From the NCBI RefSeq assembly GCF_021018805.1, contig NC_086254.1, positions 30,317,300 through 30,381,299 of the forward strand: 64,000 bases of DNA, read 5' to 3'. Position numbers and translations under genes: made by a program. The notes below the pieces were generated by a model. That model was not told the origin of the DNA, did not search any database, and saw only the letters and a list, made by a program, of their open reading frames with translations. Of this stretch, positions 25,400-39,800 are shown in pieces (the first letter of the stretch is position 1; every line of letters begins with the position of its first letter). This DNA comes from Prinia subflava (Eukaryota > Chordata > Aves > Passeriformes > Cisticolidae).

Positions 25400-27492
25400 A
25401 AGGATTCTTTCTTCTTGTCCACACTTGTGCGTAGCTCAGGTTATGGTTACAAAAGTGTGCAAGAACATTCTAAATCCTCTTCCACCAGCACCAGTAATGA
25501 AAGGCTCAGGACTGGACTTGGCTACTTGGGCTGGAGTTTATACAAGCTGGGTGTGACCTGTGGTTGGTAGCTACTGTTTTTGTAGTGATATCCTACGTGA
25601 GCATCCACTGATGACTGCTTTAATTGCATAATCCAATTATCCTTATGTAAAACTGGTGAATGACTGAGGAAAGATGATAATCAGTATTCTGGCATTTTAG
25701 AGAGGAAAGAATCTGAAATTTGGCCTAATGAAGGAAATATCTTGAGTAGACAGAAGGAACTTAATTTTAGATGGTTTTGTTTGTGTCAGTTTTGTTTTCT
25801 GGGGACTGTACAGAGGGCAAATATAGACTAATATACCTATGGTACAGCACAGCTATGTGGGACATGGAGTGATCTAAGTAGATTTATAATAATTAGTCTT
25901 ACTACCAGTAGATTTTTGCCCACTTTTTCTTTTTTTTAAAGACATCTGTCTGAAGATCTTCCACCTAACTGCATATAATTCCTTCTGTCTTTGCCACAAG
26001 ATTACTGTAATAATGCTTCCTTCTCATTACCTGTTTCTGACACAATTACCTACAATCTGCATTTCCTCTGTAAGGAGCACCAATGGCTGGGGAGGGGGCA
26101 TTGTTGTGCAGTCAGCTCTTACGAGGGACTTGTGTTAAGGAAAGAGAGGTGTTTAATGGTTGCCTCTGCCTCTAATAATTTTCTTTGTAGTTTGCTGTTC
26201 ATCATGCATGCACACAGTTTCTCTGTAGGTGTTTGGCATGGCAAGGTTGGTTGGGCCCTGGAGGAAGCTCCAGAGCTGCTCTTCTGGTGTGAGCCCTGCC
26301 CACTGTAATTACAGGAACTCTGCTCCTGCAGCTCCCTCCTGCCCTCTCCTCCCTCATCCTGTGTAACACCTTATCTAAAAACATGTCCTGCCAATTTGTC
26401 CCAAGAGAAGGCTGCAGACTGCTCTGGACTTCCAGGGGACTGTAGTGAGGAGTAAATGGTGTCAGGAGAAGGGATAATCTCTTATTTTCCTCACCTCTAC
26501 ATTCTGCCTTGGGTCTTTTTTTTTTAGTTCTGTTCCCGTTTTGTTTCTACTTTCTTATCAAGATTGCTGGGAACCAAAAAGGTGAATTTATTGCCTGCAG
26601 TTTAAATATATTTTTTAAAAAGGGAATCTAAAGGGTTTTTTATGGTTTCTTGTGTGGTTTTTTTTCTGTAAAAATCTGTGATTATATCTAGATCCCTCAG
26701 ACTTTGAAATATGATCAACTGTCAGACAAAAATGTCCATTACTCCTGACAGCTCTCTTTCAGCTTATTGAAGTCTGATTTAAACTTTTTGTAAGTCATAC
26801 AGCAAATATAACTCTTCAGGCTTGGCGAGGTGTTTGTACACCACGATTGCCCCACATCCTGCTCTGAGGGTGACCTGGCAGCTCCTGTCCCTGGTCAGTC
26901 CTCACCTGCCCTGCTGAGGCTGCAGGAAGAGGGAGCATTACAGCTATTAAAGGTGGGTTTCAGGGGAGACCTGGTACCTGGAAATGCTGGAATTGCAAAT
27001 CCACTGACAAGTGTGGGGTCTGGGCTGCCCCTGAGTGAGCCACGGGGAGGGTTTGAAGACAAATGTGTTCCTTGTCCTCAGTGACCTTACACTGGTGGGA
27101 AAGAAGAGTTATTTACCCTGTGTTGCTGGGCTGCCACACTATTGCAAAACCCTCCCCGTGCTCTGTCAGGCTGCACAGGAATGAAGTTACTGTTTTGAAT
27201 ATGTACATGTGTTCTGCACTCTGTGACAGCCCTGTGCCCACAGGCTACACAAACACTGCCTGGACCCCAAGCATCAATTTTGCCAGCCCTCCTAGGCTTT
27301 TTTCCTCCCCATTCATGGAACTATAGGTGTCACAAATACAGAAATTAGGTGAACAGTGGAGGAAATGTTGTACTCCTCTAGGTTAGTGGCTTGTGAAATG
27401 AAGAAAAAAGAACTTTTCCTCCGTCTTGTGATTTCTCGTAATACCCCATGGAATGTATAAATCATTACAAAACAATACATTTGAGAATTTTT
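25400..27492. other. Intergenic stretch between genes C and B
   Basis: About 2.1 kb holding the gene B promoter at its left end. The rest is unique-looking sequence with T-rich runs (about 26516-26530 and 26610-26670). No exon, RNA gene or clear transposable element was recognised. Confidence 0.5.
25537..25542 (-). promoter_or_regulatory. TATA box of gene B
   Basis: TATAAA on the minus strand (context TTGTATAAACTC), 138 bases upstream of the gene B start codon. This predicts a 5' UTR of roughly 110 bases. The motif is seen directly; its use is inferred from spacing. Confidence 0.5.
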
Positions 27493-27502
27493 TTTATTTA
27501 TT
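27493..27502 (-). promoter_or_regulatory. Poly(A) signals of gene C
   Basis: Overlapping AATAAATAAA on the minus strand, about 330 bases beyond the gene C stop codon. It is the first AATAAA found downstream. Whether it is the site used is inferred. Confidence 0.45.
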
Positions 27503-27829
27503 GCTGACAATTAGAATGTGGTTGAAAAGAGATTGTATTTTTTATCTGAGGGAGAAGTCAAAACTAGGAGCTTAAAAGAATGAGATTTGAAAATAGTGAA
27601 ACTATTTCTACAAAGAAGGGGCTTCATTGTTTTCTTTTGTCAGGGGATAGGAGGGGAGAGAAATACAATTAAAGACTAAATAATTAAGCACCATGAAAGC
27701 AGACTTGATTCTATTGCAATGTAAGAGGTCACCAATTTTGTGCAAAGTTCCTTTCTGTCATTACTGTCCCTATACAGAGGAGAGTGTCTTGCTGTGTTTA
27801 TGCTGAAATGGAAGGTTGATTCCATCACA

Positions 27830-30800
27830 TTATGCAGGTGCTACTGCAATTGTTACAAATCCCTTAACGTGTGAAAATTTGTCACAAGAGAAGTCAACTT
27901 GCAGCTGTAGGGGCCCAGCCCTCCGAGGTGTGAACTCAAAATAAATTTTTGATCTCTCCCTTGGTGCCAGTCGTGCCAAACTGAAAAAAAGAAAAAGAAT
28001 AGAAAAAGAAAAAAAGAGTTTAATTCAGGCTTGCATTGTCTTTTATGAGATTCCCAAGAAATAGAACTGCAGTTACCTGAGACCTAGCCTTGGGTTTTGA
28101 GAATTACTTAGGGTTTGAGGTGTTGTGTGGACTAAGAAATGAGAAAGGACAGTACCATCTTCCTTTACTCTCAAATGGAATTGTGGAAAAGAGAGGTGCA
28201 ATGTCATAGCTCCATAGCTGCATGTAAATTTGGATAGTCAGCACAAACTCAGAATAGAAAAACTCTGATGTCAAAGGTCAGTATTCTGTCCAATGCCTGC
28301 TTGGTTCATTTCCATTTGGGCAATAATGATTTTTCTAATGGCAATTGTGCTTTGGTTTGGATCTCCTAAATTGGCTTAGTCTTTTACTGGAATAACGTTT
28401 TCCTTGTTTTTATGGATTATTAAGTTCAAACCGTTCCACAGCCAAAGCAAGTCAGGCTGTTTTACAAAAGAGGAAGCTTTAGGAAATACAAACTATTACT
28501 CAACTCTGAGCTCATCCATTAAGCAGCAGAGTCCAGAGGAAAAGCAAAAAAACCAAACCAATTTGCTTTTATGTTTTGAAAAGGCAAGTTTTTTCCTGCT
28601 TTAAAGGAGAACAGAGCAAGTTTTTGTTTGGGCTGAACCAAGGGGAGTGTCTGACTTGTTTGCTTTAGCCTAATTATCTTTGTAGTATCAGAGTATTTTA
28701 TAGGAAAATAAAACCAGAAGACCAAACTGTAGAATAAGCTGCAGAGAGACAAAAGAATTTGACATGTGCATTTGCTTTCCTAGGAAAGAAAAATTTTAGC
28801 AAGTTTGAGTTGCCAAAGAATTTCTGTGTGGAAAAATCACCACATGATTAAGGACTCACATATCGATATATATTTGGTGGCATTTTTGTTTTCAGAAATA
28901 AAAAATATAAAAAGGATGAGTCAAGTGTGGGGGTTTTTTCCCTCTTTCTGTTTGAGAAGTGCTGTTGGTCGTGCTGGGGGCAGTGAGTGTTTGCTGCAGC
29001 TTGCACTTACTTTATCTTGACCTGTTGGTTCATGAGCGTCACCAGCAGCACGCAGCGGCTCACGGGCTCCGGCAGCGGGTTGGCGTAGGAGATCTCCAGA
29101 GACACAGCCCTGTTCACCACCACCCTCCGGGGCAGCTGAGGGACAAAACACTTGTCTGGTCACTCTCTGGTTTATGCTTTCCTGTAGTAAGAATTCAGTG
29201 GAGCTGCAAGCTGATAAACATTCACTTTCCTAGAGTTTGAAGCTGGATGTGGCTTAGCTTAACAGGGCTGTCCAGCTGTCTGCAATATTTTGTGCGTAAT
29301 TTCAGTGAAAGTAGAGGCCTGGCTACACAGACATGCCCCAAGAAACCTGTTTGATCTTTTGGTTGCTGAGTAGCTTTTTTTCTTTTTTGGCACATCACTG
29401 ATTAGGACTAAAAAGCTAAAACAATATGAACTGGCTCTAGCGCTAGTTAGGATTAAGGGTTTAAATCTGTATTTTGGCAAAGTTCTTTAAGGACAACACA
29501 AACACTTGCCAATACATGGAATTAAAACAAGTACTGTGGAACATAAGGCAGCGGCTTGTGACTGGGACAAAAAGAAGGTAACAGAGCTGTTCTGAAAAAC
29601 GGGGCAGATTCAAGCCAAAGTTTAGAACTGGCCTCTCACATTCTTGCCTTCTCAATTCAAGCAGGCAGAATTTTGGAACAACATTTGAAATGTCAACCTG
29701 AAAGTAACACATTTATCCCCAGATTCTCATCTTAAGATCTGAGCTCCAGAAAGACCTTTTAGCATCTGTTCAGAACATCAGGGACAAAATTGTTCACCTT
29801 AATGATGATGTTTGTGTCCTCTAAAAAGATTGTCTTCTCCACCAGCAGCTTCAGCCCGTTTGTGCGCAGGACTTCACACAGAGCAGTGACTTGGATCCTT
29901 TTGTCAGTAGTCAGATATCTTCCATAATGAGTATAAGGGATCTTAACCCGGATATGCTTCCCTAGAATTCAGACATATATTTAGGAACCATTCTGTTTTC
30001 AAAAAAGCTAAAGAAAAAAGAGCTATAGTGAGGGGTTTCGTTAATTACTGAAGAAAAAAAAAAGATGGCAGTGGAGTTTGTTTATATTTTTTTCTTGTAA
30101 GACTGATTGTGTGTTTCCCTCTTCTGGTGATCCCTGTCTACTTTAACTCATTTGACCCATACAGTTTTGAATAGAGGATTTTGGCATGAAACTGAGGGAG
30201 TCTGCTCATCTGCATTTCATTAGATTCCTGACTCCTTGTATTTCTTATGATTAGAGGTATAACCATTTTAATCTGTTCCCTCTTTATTTTACCTCAGTAG
30301 AGAAGAAAGTTTGGGTCAAGTTTCACAGAGTTCCTTTTCAAGTGACCTGGTCAGCTGCTCATTGTAGTCCTACAACTTTTCTGTTGTGTATGGGAAAAAT
30401 GTTTATCTTTGTAGCCCCTGGGGATGAAAAACATCTCTATAATAATTTCAACAGTCTTGACTCTTCAAAAGAGAGACAGAGTTTCACTGTAACTTTAAAC
30501 CTTTTCCTAGTTGATTTCTTTTCATGTGTTGCCTGTTGAGTGCCAGAAGGCACACATCAGACTTTTTTTATTTGTTAAGAGGAAGATGTGTTCCTATGTA
30601 ATAATCACCACACACACACATGCACACATATATATAAACCATGACACACACACACAGTGCTGCTTCTGGAGCTATAATATCAGTGTAGCCTTCTATGTAA
30701 CATTTGATGAGACATCCAGTTAATCCTTGAACTAGTGAAAATTTTCAGAGGGGGAAAAAAATGTAAAATGTACTCATAAACAGTGCTACCAAGAGGTGGA

Positions 30801-33800
30801 ACGAGTAGATGCACTACAAAGCTGATATAGGTATGATACTGATGCTTCTTCCTTCCAGTTGCCTTCCTGTGTAGGAACAGAGCTATATTGGCTCCTCAGG
30901 AACATTAAAAGTTACCTTGTTTGGGACCAAGCTCCACAGAAGTGGCTGCCTTAAGGATCTCTGCCACTGCTCTCCTGGTGTACAGGATGGTGGAGGCACT
31001 CATGTCCACCCTGACGCTCTTGCGGTCGGAGGAGAGGTTGGTGAGCACCAGGATTAGGTTAATGTCTTTGCCAAAAACTGGAGGTTCAGCCAGCTTGAAT
31101 TTCCCAGCGATGCCAGGGTTTCTCAGCGTCTCTGAAGATCTTCCCCCAGGAGAGTCTGTGCGTCCCTCTGTGATACTGGTCCCCAGTATCTTTGCCAGGG
31201 CCTTTCTATAGACTTGTCTCTCCTCAGAAGAACCTGGTGGAAGCAGAGAACCAAGTAAATCCTACTTTTCTTGCTAATGCACTTCCTCAGTGTAAAGGCT
31301 TTCAGAGCAATACAGGGTATCAGCATCACTCAGAAATATGCTGTACCTAAAAGCTCCCTGTATCTTCATTAAGCCTCCATTCAGGTTTTTCACAGGGGAT
31401 ATACTGTTACAAGGTGAATAAATCACTAAAGTGAAATATGATGCATTTGTATTTGTTTAGGAGTGAGATTTCTTTTTCTCTGGTCAGAAGATGCAGGAGT
31501 ATGCTGTGATACCCTGCTGATCTGATGACAGCCAGCCTCTGTATTAAATATGGTCGCACTAAAACACTGAGGAGTGAATTCCTGAGGGTTTGTCTGCCTT
31601 GGGCAGTAAAATGTATTTTATAGCCCTGTTTTGTGTATGCATTAAATTTTACACTTCTGTGGAAGGGACTAAAGTATATTTTGTATTATCCCTCAGTAAG
31701 GAAGCTACTAAATGCATAAACCCAGAAATATAACACCATTGTATTAAGAAACTAATCTGGGGAGACTGGTAGAAATATTTTCTGAAGGCAGGGGAGAGAT
31801 GTTTAGACTAGACAGGTTACCCATTGCAGCTTCCCAGCACCAAGGATTCAGCAGGCAATAAGAGGAGATCATTTGTGCTAATTCCTCTACCTTCTGGGTA
31901 TTTGTAGCTAGCAGTGATATCCACACGGCCATTGCTGCCCACAGCTTTGGTGCTGATGGACCTGCCAATGATTTCAGTGTCACAATAAACTCTTTTCTTG
32001 GTCCCATCATTGTACACAATCCATCTGTTGCAGTCGGCGTTCACCTCTGAGTACACAAACAAGGTGTCGTAATCCAGATCCACTTCACCTTCTTTGATGG
32101 CTAAGACAGATGCAGGGCCACACTGAAAAATTCCTAAAATACGAAGGGAAAAAAAAGTTTAAAAGGTTGAACTTTATTAGTTGTGCTCAGTTTGGAGAAG
32201 GACTCTTAAGTCAGGTTGAGAACTTGGGCTGTTACCTCTGCTCTGTTCTTGTGGAGTTGCATCTAAAACCTGCCACCCACTGTAGGATCTTCCCAGGTCT
32301 GGGCGAATGAACCAGCTTTCATTCCAGACATGATAATCCCTGGAGACAGAGAACAATGTCTAAAAAGCACGATAATACAGAGACAGATATAATACAGATA
32401 ATACAGATAATGCAGATATAATACAGATATAAGACAGATATAATACAGATAATACAGATAATGCAAAATTCCACTTGGAGAAGAGCAGTGATTTTTTTAA
32501 AAAAAAATTCTAAACTCTAAACTGAGACACAAACTGTTGAGTTACACTACCTCTTTCAAAGGACAGATTAACTGCCTGCTTCTGAGGTACAGACCTCAGG
32601 GCAGGGAGGGAGAAAATAATTAAGTATGTTGTTTGTTTGTTTGTTTTCCAAATGGATGTCTGCAATGCTAATTTAGATGGTTATATTACATTTTGCCCAC
32701 TCTGTTGCTTTTGCACTACTAGTGTTCATGTATTGAAATCTCCTAGATACTCTGTATTGTTGTTGGTGAGATGGAAGAGATTATATTTACCATGTGGAAT
32801 CCTTGCCGATATTAAGACTCCTTCCAGAGCTGTCATAGTACTTATCGATACTCAGGTTTCTATCCACGTCATGGGCAGAGTTAAAATTTGAAACCAAACG
32901 AGTTGGAATCCCCAAGCACCTCAAAACTGAAATATATTTTGTAAAAAAACAAAGAGCGAGAAATGCAACAGTACCCACACAGCTTTGGTTCAATGATTAC
33001 AAATATCTGAGAAACAAAGGGTCTAAACATTTTGTGATTCTTTAGCATTAGTGGTCTTCACAGCACTGTTCCTTTTGTAGAAATTATTGCTTTGTAGTTT
33101 TGGTAAAACCAGAGGCCCCAAATGCCCCCATTCCACCCCAGTGCTTTATCCTTACAGCTTACCTGTGCACATCACACCTGCAAAGACCCAGCACTGGCCG
33201 TACTGCACTGGCCTGTAATTGTCCTGACGCCACTTCTTGAGGATCACCACGCTGCCATCCCACCTGGAGGGGTTCTCATGAGAGTGGAAACTCCCTTGCC
33301 ACTTTCCCAGGAGAACTCCGTTGTCGTTATCGTTTCCATTGATCTAAAAGGAGGCCAGGGAGCAGAATGCACAAAGGGAATTCTCTGTAATGCACTGTAT
33401 CTAGTTCATTCTGCTGCTCAGGGTGCAGGGGGCTGAGTCTCAGTGGTGCTTTCTGCTGGTTCATGTGGGGTTGGGGTTGAGTTTTCCATTTCTTACCATA
33501 GAGCTGATTACTCTGCCCACATATTTGGGGTCTCCTCTCCGTGACACATCCATGGCCGGGTCCTGACGGTAGTACAGGCTCAGATCAAGCATGGTGAGAC
33601 AAATGTTTAGAAGGTCCTGGAACTGTGATCAGATAAGATACACTTTTAAGAAAAGGGATGGTTTCACAAACAGAATTGAAGGAGATTTTACTGCAGTTCC
33701 TCCTTTCTGAGATATCCCAGCCCAGAGATGACAGGGACATGGGGCACACTGTGAGCAAACCACAAGTAAGGCTACTCAGGTTTGTGCAGTTATTATATAA

Positions 33801-36800
33801 ACAGCAAATAATGGTAAGATAAATGCTTTTGGATAAGAATGAAAGCCCAAAAGAATTCTTTGTAACTTACCTGTCCATAATACCACCCTCTTGCTTCCAT
33901 GTACCTCGCATTGCCCACAAAGATTATGCCATTTTCATTTAGGACATATTCTTGTCTCTCATTTTCATTGGACATGTAGACATCGTCACCTGAAAACCAA
34001 GTTGGGCAGGCTTAAAGTTGAGAATACCAGCAACCTTCAGAAACATGTTTGTCCTGATTTAACAAGGAGAAAACTTCTATTTGCAAAATTGAATTGTTAC
34101 AGCTCCATGAACAGGTGCAGTTCAGTGATAATGTCTGTGTTTATATATGGCCAGGGAAGGTGGGGGGGGGGAGTGAAAGAAGGATTCATATTATATTACT
34201 TAACATTTCCCCCTTACTTTTAGTGTACCCTTGTGTATTATCTAAAGGTCCCCTGTCTGCACATTGTGTCTTTGGGAGGAAGAAAGACAAAAGTCCAGGC
34301 TAGCTCATCACATTTTTCTGTCTTCTCAGGGTAGTTAGAAGTGGAACAGATATTTGAAAAGAACCATACAGATGACATTTTCCTCTCTTTTCCAGATGTG
34401 TTTGTCTTGTTTTAAGATTCCTAAATGAAGACCTTTGCTTGCCTCATCCAAAGTCCTACCAGGAATCTTACTAGGATAACCTGCTCAGCCATTCACTTGG
34501 AGTTCATTGTTCCTCATTTTTTCCAAGTTTATGGCACAATATTCAGCTGCTATGAAAGCATTGGTTCCCACAGAGGTTTAGATTGTTTTGGTCACTCTCA
34601 GGTAGCAATACCTGCTCAGCTCTGCTTTTAATTCCATAATGTTTAGAGATATTTTCTGAAAGGTTGAGGATTTCAGGAAATACATACAAAATGATCAGCT
34701 TTTCTATTTTATTGAATCAACTTCTTTACCTTCCTATAGGAACTTCCCATCCTTCCCTTCCTGCAAATAAAAAGATTGCAGTTTATTTTAAAAATTTTAT
34801 CATGTGATATAAATCTATCTTTGTGGTTGTTGTCCACACTTTTTAAAAAATAATATCATCACTGTTGATTCCTGAGGTTTTGGGGTAACATGGACATAGA
34901 GACCATGTGTGCAGTTTCAGGTGCTGCACTTCAAGGTGTGGACTAGTTGGGAAAAGTGGGAGGAGCACTAAGAATGCTCAGCATTCCTGAAAATCTGAAG
35001 TATGAATTAACTCAGAATTATTTAAGGTAATAATGGGGCAAGCATTGTAATCAGTTCCAGAAATTCTTGTGAAGAGGATGGGGCAGGGGGAAATAAAATC
35101 TATTCTTGGTGTCTATCATACGTAGGATCAGAAATTATATACTGAAGTCTAAGCAAGAAAGATTTGGTTAGTTAATAGGATAAAGATCTAATAGAAAGGC
35201 TTGTGTTTTATTGGAGGGAATTGCCAGGGGAGGTGCTGGAGCTTCCCTAATGGCTGGTCATTAGGAAGGAATTCAAGACCTCTCAGGAATGACCTAAGTG
35301 CTGAACTGAACTTGCCTTAGAGCCCTGGTGTAGGACTAGATGACTTTCTAAGATCCTTCTAGCCCTGTGAGTTTATTATTCTGAGAAATCTAAATGTCCT
35401 TGTATAATCACTTGAAGAACATCTCTTTTTTCCCCCTAAGGTTTATGTGTTCTCAATAAACGTTTATAGCTTGCTAAGCCATTTTTTTTTTGTCCAGAAG
35501 ATTTTTCGTGTGTTCATTTATCCTAGTAACCCTTCACTGAACATGGTTTAATTCTTGTCATCTCATCCAATGACATCTACATTTAAATCTGACTAACTGT
35601 TTTCTCTTATACAGCTTAAGATTGCATTTTCCTTTTTCAGGGCCATTTAATTTTGGTTCTTGTTCTTTGATTAACAAGGGCTTTCACATTCTTCATGATT
35701 TCCAGGTGATAAGTCTGTCACAGAAATCATTGTTATTTCTCCCCAGAGGTGTGGTCTTGTATTTTCTATTATTATATCTTATTTCTTCTCACCTTCTCCA
35801 CTCTCTAAGGTCAGCCAGTTTTCCCAGCCCATCTGGGCATGGACAGTGCTGTTTAATGTCAGCATGTCAAAGTCAGTGATGAACTATTTGATCTGATTAT
35901 CATCTGTTTTGTCAGATGACACTTAAGGATCCACTCTCTAGTAGCTTTTCTTCAATCCACTATTGTTTTCTTTCATCTTTAGTCCTCACTGTTTTATTAT
36001 AAGTAGTTCTTTATTGATACTACAGTTAATTAATTATTTTTTGTATTCCTCAGCTTGAGGACTAATCTCCCACCTGGAACCACATCTATGAACCAGATTT
36101 GCCATTTACCCTTTGCCAAGAAAATGAATTTCCCATTTCCCTTCCGCTATGACACTTACAATAGTGGTGACATACCCTCCAACTGAATCTGTTCCTGTTT
36201 TTCAGGATCAGGGAGCTATTGCACTCTGCAGGACTTGTTCAGCAGCATCCTTCATTCAGCATTAAGGATACTAATTTCTCTGTCAGTAGCCATTGCATCT
36301 GGGAAATCTGGAGGACACTTCTGCAAAATCATTTGTTTAAAATTGCAATGGGCACAGCTTAATTTTTGTGTTTTCCTCTGAGAAGAGTTTGGTCTCTTGA
36401 GTACCATTGCCACGCTGCTGTTCCAGTTCAGGAGCTGTCAAATATTGCTGTCCCTGCCGTGTGGTTTCCATCAATTATAAGTCACACACAAATTATTCCC
36501 CAGGGCTTTCAGGGGAGGTTTTTTTTCCCTCAGGACTGTGCAGAGATGGTCTGAGCTGCCTGAACATATTTGTATAATTATTTCTGTCTTCCAGGACTTG
36601 CTGAGCTAATTAGCAGCTTTTTTCATCTTGGCCATTGACGCATTTCTTAGGGGCTCTTGACTAACATATGGTCATGGAAAAAAATAGTGGATGATTGTGG
36701 CTACTTTTCTTTTATAAGCTGTTTACTCACTGGGATGGCTAAGAGTTCTCTTAACACTAGAATGTCATGTTTTCAGGCTAATCTAGGTTTCTAGACTATT

Positions 36801-39800
36801 GCATAGTTGCAAAATATGATGTTAGAAATTTGCCACCTCAGCACGTTGCAGAAGAAATGCAGAAACAAAAAGCTGGAGCAACAAGAGATGTCCATTTTCA
36901 ACCCAAAATGAAGAACATGGGAATGGGACAGGAGCCAGCAGTGTGTACTTATAGCCCAGAATGCCAGCCACATCCTGGTCTGCACCAACAGAGGGGTGGG
37001 CAGCAGGCTGAGGGAGGGGATTCTCCCCCTTGGCTCCCCTTTGTGAGACACCACGTGGAGCACTGCATCCAGTTCTGGGCTTCTCAGCACAAGGAAGATG
37101 TGGACCTGTCAGAGCCTCCACAGGAGGCCACAGAGCTGCTCCACGGTCTGGAGCCCTCTGCTCTGGAGCCAGGCTGGGAGAGCTGGGGGTGTTCAGCCTG
37201 GGCAAGGCTCCAGGGAGACCTCATTGCAGCCTTCCAGTGCCTAAAGTGGCTTAAAAAGGAGGGAGAGCAATGCTTTCCATGGGCTGAGAGTGACAGGACA
37301 AGGGGGAGGTGTTACAACCTAAAAAGGGAAAGATTCAGATTAACTGTTATGCACTGTAAGAGTTTGCCCAGAGAAGCCCTTGTACAGAAAAAGTTCTGCT
37401 CACTTCTGAGGAGTCTGTGATATAAACCCCACAGAGCACATTTTGTTAGGGTACAAAGGGGTGGCATGGTGGCAGCAGCTTTTTAATGCAGTGAAACCAG
37501 ATCTCTGAGCACAGAGCTGAGGCTGCAGCCTCTGGCCACACAAAGAGACACAGCTTGAGGGAGCAGCTGTGTGCAGGCAGGAAAGCAGCAAGGCCAGCTG
37601 TGCTCAAGGGCAAAGGCTTTGGCACCTACCTGGGCACCAAGGGTTGAAGAGTAACACAAACTGGCCCAGGTATCTGGAGACAATCTTGTTGCCCGAGGTG
37701 ACCAGCAGGGAGAGGTTGTACCTCCCAATGACAGCGTTGGCTGGGCTGGATATGGTGAAGGTGATGCCTCCAGAGTCACTGGGTCCCTGGGCAGCACTCC
37801 AGCCACTGCCCACGGCCTCAGAGAGGTTAAAGGCTGCCCTTGTGCGATGAGATTCCGAGGGGGATGGTCCTGCCAGAAAGAAGGAGTCACTGGTTTCCAT
37901 TCCAGAGTGTGCTTTCAACATCAACATCAACTTGAAATTGAGCACATTGGAGTGCGGGAAGCATTAAAAATACAGGCAGAAAACCCACGTCTCTAAACAG
38001 AATAAGGAGAGAACTACAAGGAGTAACGATTCTCTGGGAACATGGATTAAGCTGTGGGAATGTTACCTATTTCAGTGAGAAATCCCAGGCTCTCCCCGTT
38101 CTGCCTCGGTCTGTTGAAGTACAGGGTGATGTTGAAGGCTTGTCCTCGCCTCACAGTCAGCTCAGTGTTGGCATATCTGTCAGTGTGGTGGCTGGCTGCG
38201 TTCACTGATGGCTGCCAGCTGATGTGTGTTGGGGTCAGGTCTGTAAAACACAAGAAAAGTCATGAAGAGCAACTGGCATGAGGTCATTTGCTGTTCAGTG
38301 GCATGATGAGGTTACTAAGAGCAATTACCTTTTGTGGGAGGAAGTACAACTAAAAAGCAGGTGTCTCATTAAATTAAGTCTATTGGTCAATAATGGAAAT
38401 CTTTCCTTGGGTTTTGCTAAAGAGCCCTCATACAGTACTTATGTACTTCCTGTACAGCGTTGGATGCTCTTTTACCACTGGACTTAAAAAGAAATTTAAA
38501 GGGGCAAAAGGTGTCATTTCATAATCACCACCAAAGAAAGTGGCCTGTAGCCCCTCTACATTTTCAACATATGTATTTTTAGGATCACAGGAATGGCAAT
38601 TAGGACATCTTACTTTTCCTGCTTAGATCCTGATGCTATTTGGCCTACATGCAAGGAAAAATGCATAGTTAGAGATCATCTGTCTTATATAGATGAACAA
38701 GAGGTATTTGAGGACATGCTTTTGACAGATCAGTCCACCTGTCTGAATCTAGCTCTGCTCAAAATGAGAACTGGACCACTGGAGCTCCTGTTCTAGTAGG
38801 CAGTAGCTTCATGTCATAGGAGAATTCTTTCAGTGTGCTTGGAGTTCTCTGATATTGTGTCCTCCTGCACATATGCTGTTATTATGGTCTGTGGTTTAAG
38901 CCCCATAAAGTGGTTCCTGACACCTCAAATGCTGAACTGCCTTTTTGGCAAGCAAATATGTATATGATATTCCTTGCAGATTATTTTCCCTTCCCTGTTT
39001 GGCTGCTGTGCTCAAACCTGAGCAGTTATGCTGTCTTTGGGAATTCTGAGAAGCACCTTCTGTGTTTATATCTGCCCTGGGAGGCTCTACCAAATACACC
39101 TGGAGCATTGTGTTTCAAGTTTTGACAAATGCTCAGGGCAAGTACCTTGGTGAAGGCTCTTCTAAGTAATTTTTATTAAGGTCAGTGTCATAAATGCAAT
39201 GAAGTTGGAGGTGGGGGAGTGGGGACAAGATGGGGGCACATGACCACCACCATTTTAAAGGAAAATCAAACAATAATAACAGCAAAAAGAATAGGATGGA
39301 AAGGGTGGATTAATGCCTATGCAATATTATTCTAGGCATCTTCAAACAGGCTTCTAGGTCTATACCATAAAGCTTATCAGTGAAATACTAAATCAGAACT
39401 GAAACAATATAGCTGCATTTTAAACCACAATTTACATCTAATCCTTGAAGAGGAGGTAAAACTAATCTATTCAAAAAAGTGTTATAATTAAATTCAAGGA
39501 AGAAATTTTTTTCTGGTAGATTAAGACCACAAAGAGGTCTGAAAGGCTGAAAAGGAGAATTTTCAGCATGAATATATGGGCAACAGCAAACTGCAGTTAG
39601 CTGCTGCTCTCCCTGCAAAGCTGATTCATAAATGTTTTTTCCAGCATTAAATGAGAAAGAGCTCTGCTTTGCAATTGCCTGTCTCAATAATCATCTTCAT
39701 TTTAAACTTGAAAAAGCAGAGATACTCTCATTACTCTTTTCCTTTGGTAGGGTTTTAATGTATCTTTGAATTCCCATCTATAGGTTCCATGCTCACATCT

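Larger units (their letters stand above)
33990..37629 (-). other. Intron 3 of gene C
   Basis: A 3.6-kb intron, the longest inside gene C. It contains a G-run near 34161-34171 and two plus-strand CR1 pieces (35200-35390 and 36940-37400). No coding exon was seen. Frames such as those at 36830-37420 derive from the CR1 copy. Confidence 0.7.

Noticed and set aside
34161..34171. G-run as a G-quadruplex
   Set aside because: It is a single G-tract in intron 3 of gene C without the further tracts needed for a convincing quadruplex.
36830..37420. Longest open frame of the window (196 codons, plus strand)
   Set aside because: It lies mostly in a CR1 LINE copy inside intron 3 of gene C, read in a non-coding frame, and has no family motif or splice partner.
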